From Paludibacteraceae bacterium (GTDB lineage Bacteria; Bacteroidota; Bacteroidia; Bacteroidales; Paludibacteraceae), in the NCBI GenBank assembly GCA_947471245.1, contig CANIXM010000131.1:1-5951 (forward strand): a stretch of DNA of 5,951 bases, in the 5' to 3' direction. The position numbers and the translations under genes were made by a program. The notes under the pieces were generated by a model that did not search any database, was not told the origin of the DNA, and saw only the letters and a list, made by a program, of their open reading frames with translations. Shown here piece after piece: positions 5,439 through 5,951 of the stretch (positions are counted from its first letter, which is position 1; each line of letters begins with the position of its first letter).

Positions 5439-5942
5439 ATGGCAACACCAGAAATTACACTTGACCCTACCACCAAGAAACTATCCATCATTGGATTCAG
5501 TGGTGACTTTGACAAACTGGTAGCAGTTTTCACTTTAGCTACAGGTGCAGCAGCGGTAGGTTATGAAGTAAATCTATTTTTCACATTTTGGGGATTGGAT
5601 GCCATCAAAATAAAGCAAGGTCGCAGTCCCGTAGGAAAAGGATTTTTACCAAAGGTATTTGGCATCTTCATGGGTGGACTGAAAAGCGCACCTGTAAGCC
5701 GCCTCAACTTTGGAGGCATCAGCCCCCAAATATTCCGTCATCTGATGCGTAAAAACAATGTGGCAACACTAGAAGAACTAGTAGAGGCAGCCAAAGCACT
5801 AGAAGTCAATTTCTACGCTTGTGAAATGGCTATGCACATATTGGGCATTGGCAAAGAAGATCTCATCCCCGAAGTAAAAGAAGTACTGGGAGTAGCCAGC
5901 TTTTTGAAAATGTCCGAAAATGGACAAACACTATTTATCTAA
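5439..5942 (+). CDS. DsrE2-type DsrE/F/H-family protein, probable sulfur transfer
   Basis: This 167-residue protein matches the DsrE2 subgroup of the DsrE/DsrF/DsrH-like superfamily, whose members carry or relay sulfane sulfur, often beside TusA or rhodanese proteins. Visible signatures are SGDFDKLVAVFTLATGAAA (21-39), the hydrophobic NLFFTFWGLDAIK (45-57), and FYACEMAMHILGI (125-137), where Cys128 is the only cysteine and the probable persulfide carrier. The C-terminus GVASFL then TLFI is also family-typical. Hydrophobic stretches around 28-52 and 73-82 are normal for DsrE2 and suggest membrane association. A longer frame opens at 5379, but similarity and the AAGGAA support the ATG at 5439. 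It follows the E1-like gene by 160 bases on the same strand, with only repeats and no promoter consensus in the gap. It therefore likely belongs to the same sulfur-handling set. Its exact donor and acceptor cannot be read here. Confidence 0.9.
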   Translation: MATPEITLDPTTKKLSIIGFSGDFDKLVAVFTLATGAAAVGYEVNLFFTFWGLDAIKIKQGRSPVGKGFLPKVFGIFMGGLKSAPVSRLNFGGISPQIFRHLMRKNNVATLEELVEAAKALEVNFYACEMAMHILGIGKEDLIPEVKEVLGVASFLKMSENGQTLFI

Positions 5943-5951
5943 TATCGCGAA

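Overview
The window looks like an AT-rich chromosomal piece from a Bacteroidota bacterium. Three things point there. A large secreted, multi-domain protein begins with a cassette type common in exported (type IX secretion) proteins of that phylum. At least one very good Bacteroidota promoter (TTG, 20 nt, TAnnTTTG) lies upstream of the plus-strand operon. Intergenic spacers carry short-word tandem repeats, and most starts lack a Shine-Dalgarno sequence. I cannot place it to genus.

Left half (minus strand). Positions 1738 to 1 hold the first 579 codons of a secreted surface or adhesin-like protein that runs off the left edge. It has a signal peptide, a Bacteroidota beta-sandwich repeat, an Ig/PKD-like domain, a carbohydrate-binding-like jelly roll, a second Ig-like domain and the start of a beta-rich domain. 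Upstream of it, also on the minus strand, are a classical short-chain dehydrogenase (2772 to 1852) and a four-helix DoxX-like membrane protein (3292 to 2903). These two may form a small redox or stress unit.

Middle. About 830 bases (3293 to 4122) hold no convincing gene. The stretch is structured: a palindrome in front of the DoxX-like gene, a faint trace that may be a broken regulator gene, a stem-loop, a loose series of GTAGCGTTG-like words, a 29-bp imperfect inverted repeat, a perfect 7-bp-arm palindrome, and the operon promoter.

Right half (plus strand). Three genes in a row form a protein-thiocarboxylate or sulfur-relay set: a ThiS/MoaD-type sulfur carrier, a HesA/MoeB/ThiF-type adenylyltransferase, and a DsrE2-type sulfurtransferase-like protein. 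The probable logic is that the E1-like enzyme adenylates the carrier C-terminus, sulfur is loaded to make a thiocarboxylate, and the DsrE2-like protein takes part in sulfur trafficking. No thiamine or molybdopterin partner gene is visible, so the final acceptor is unknown. The carrier ends GGG-Gln-Asp-Asn instead of Gly-Gly, so it would need trimming. Its last two codons and stop lie inside a tandem repeat.

The most notable points are this sulfur module with its masked di-glycine tail, and a seven- or eight-base period shared by the low-complexity repeats in several spacers.
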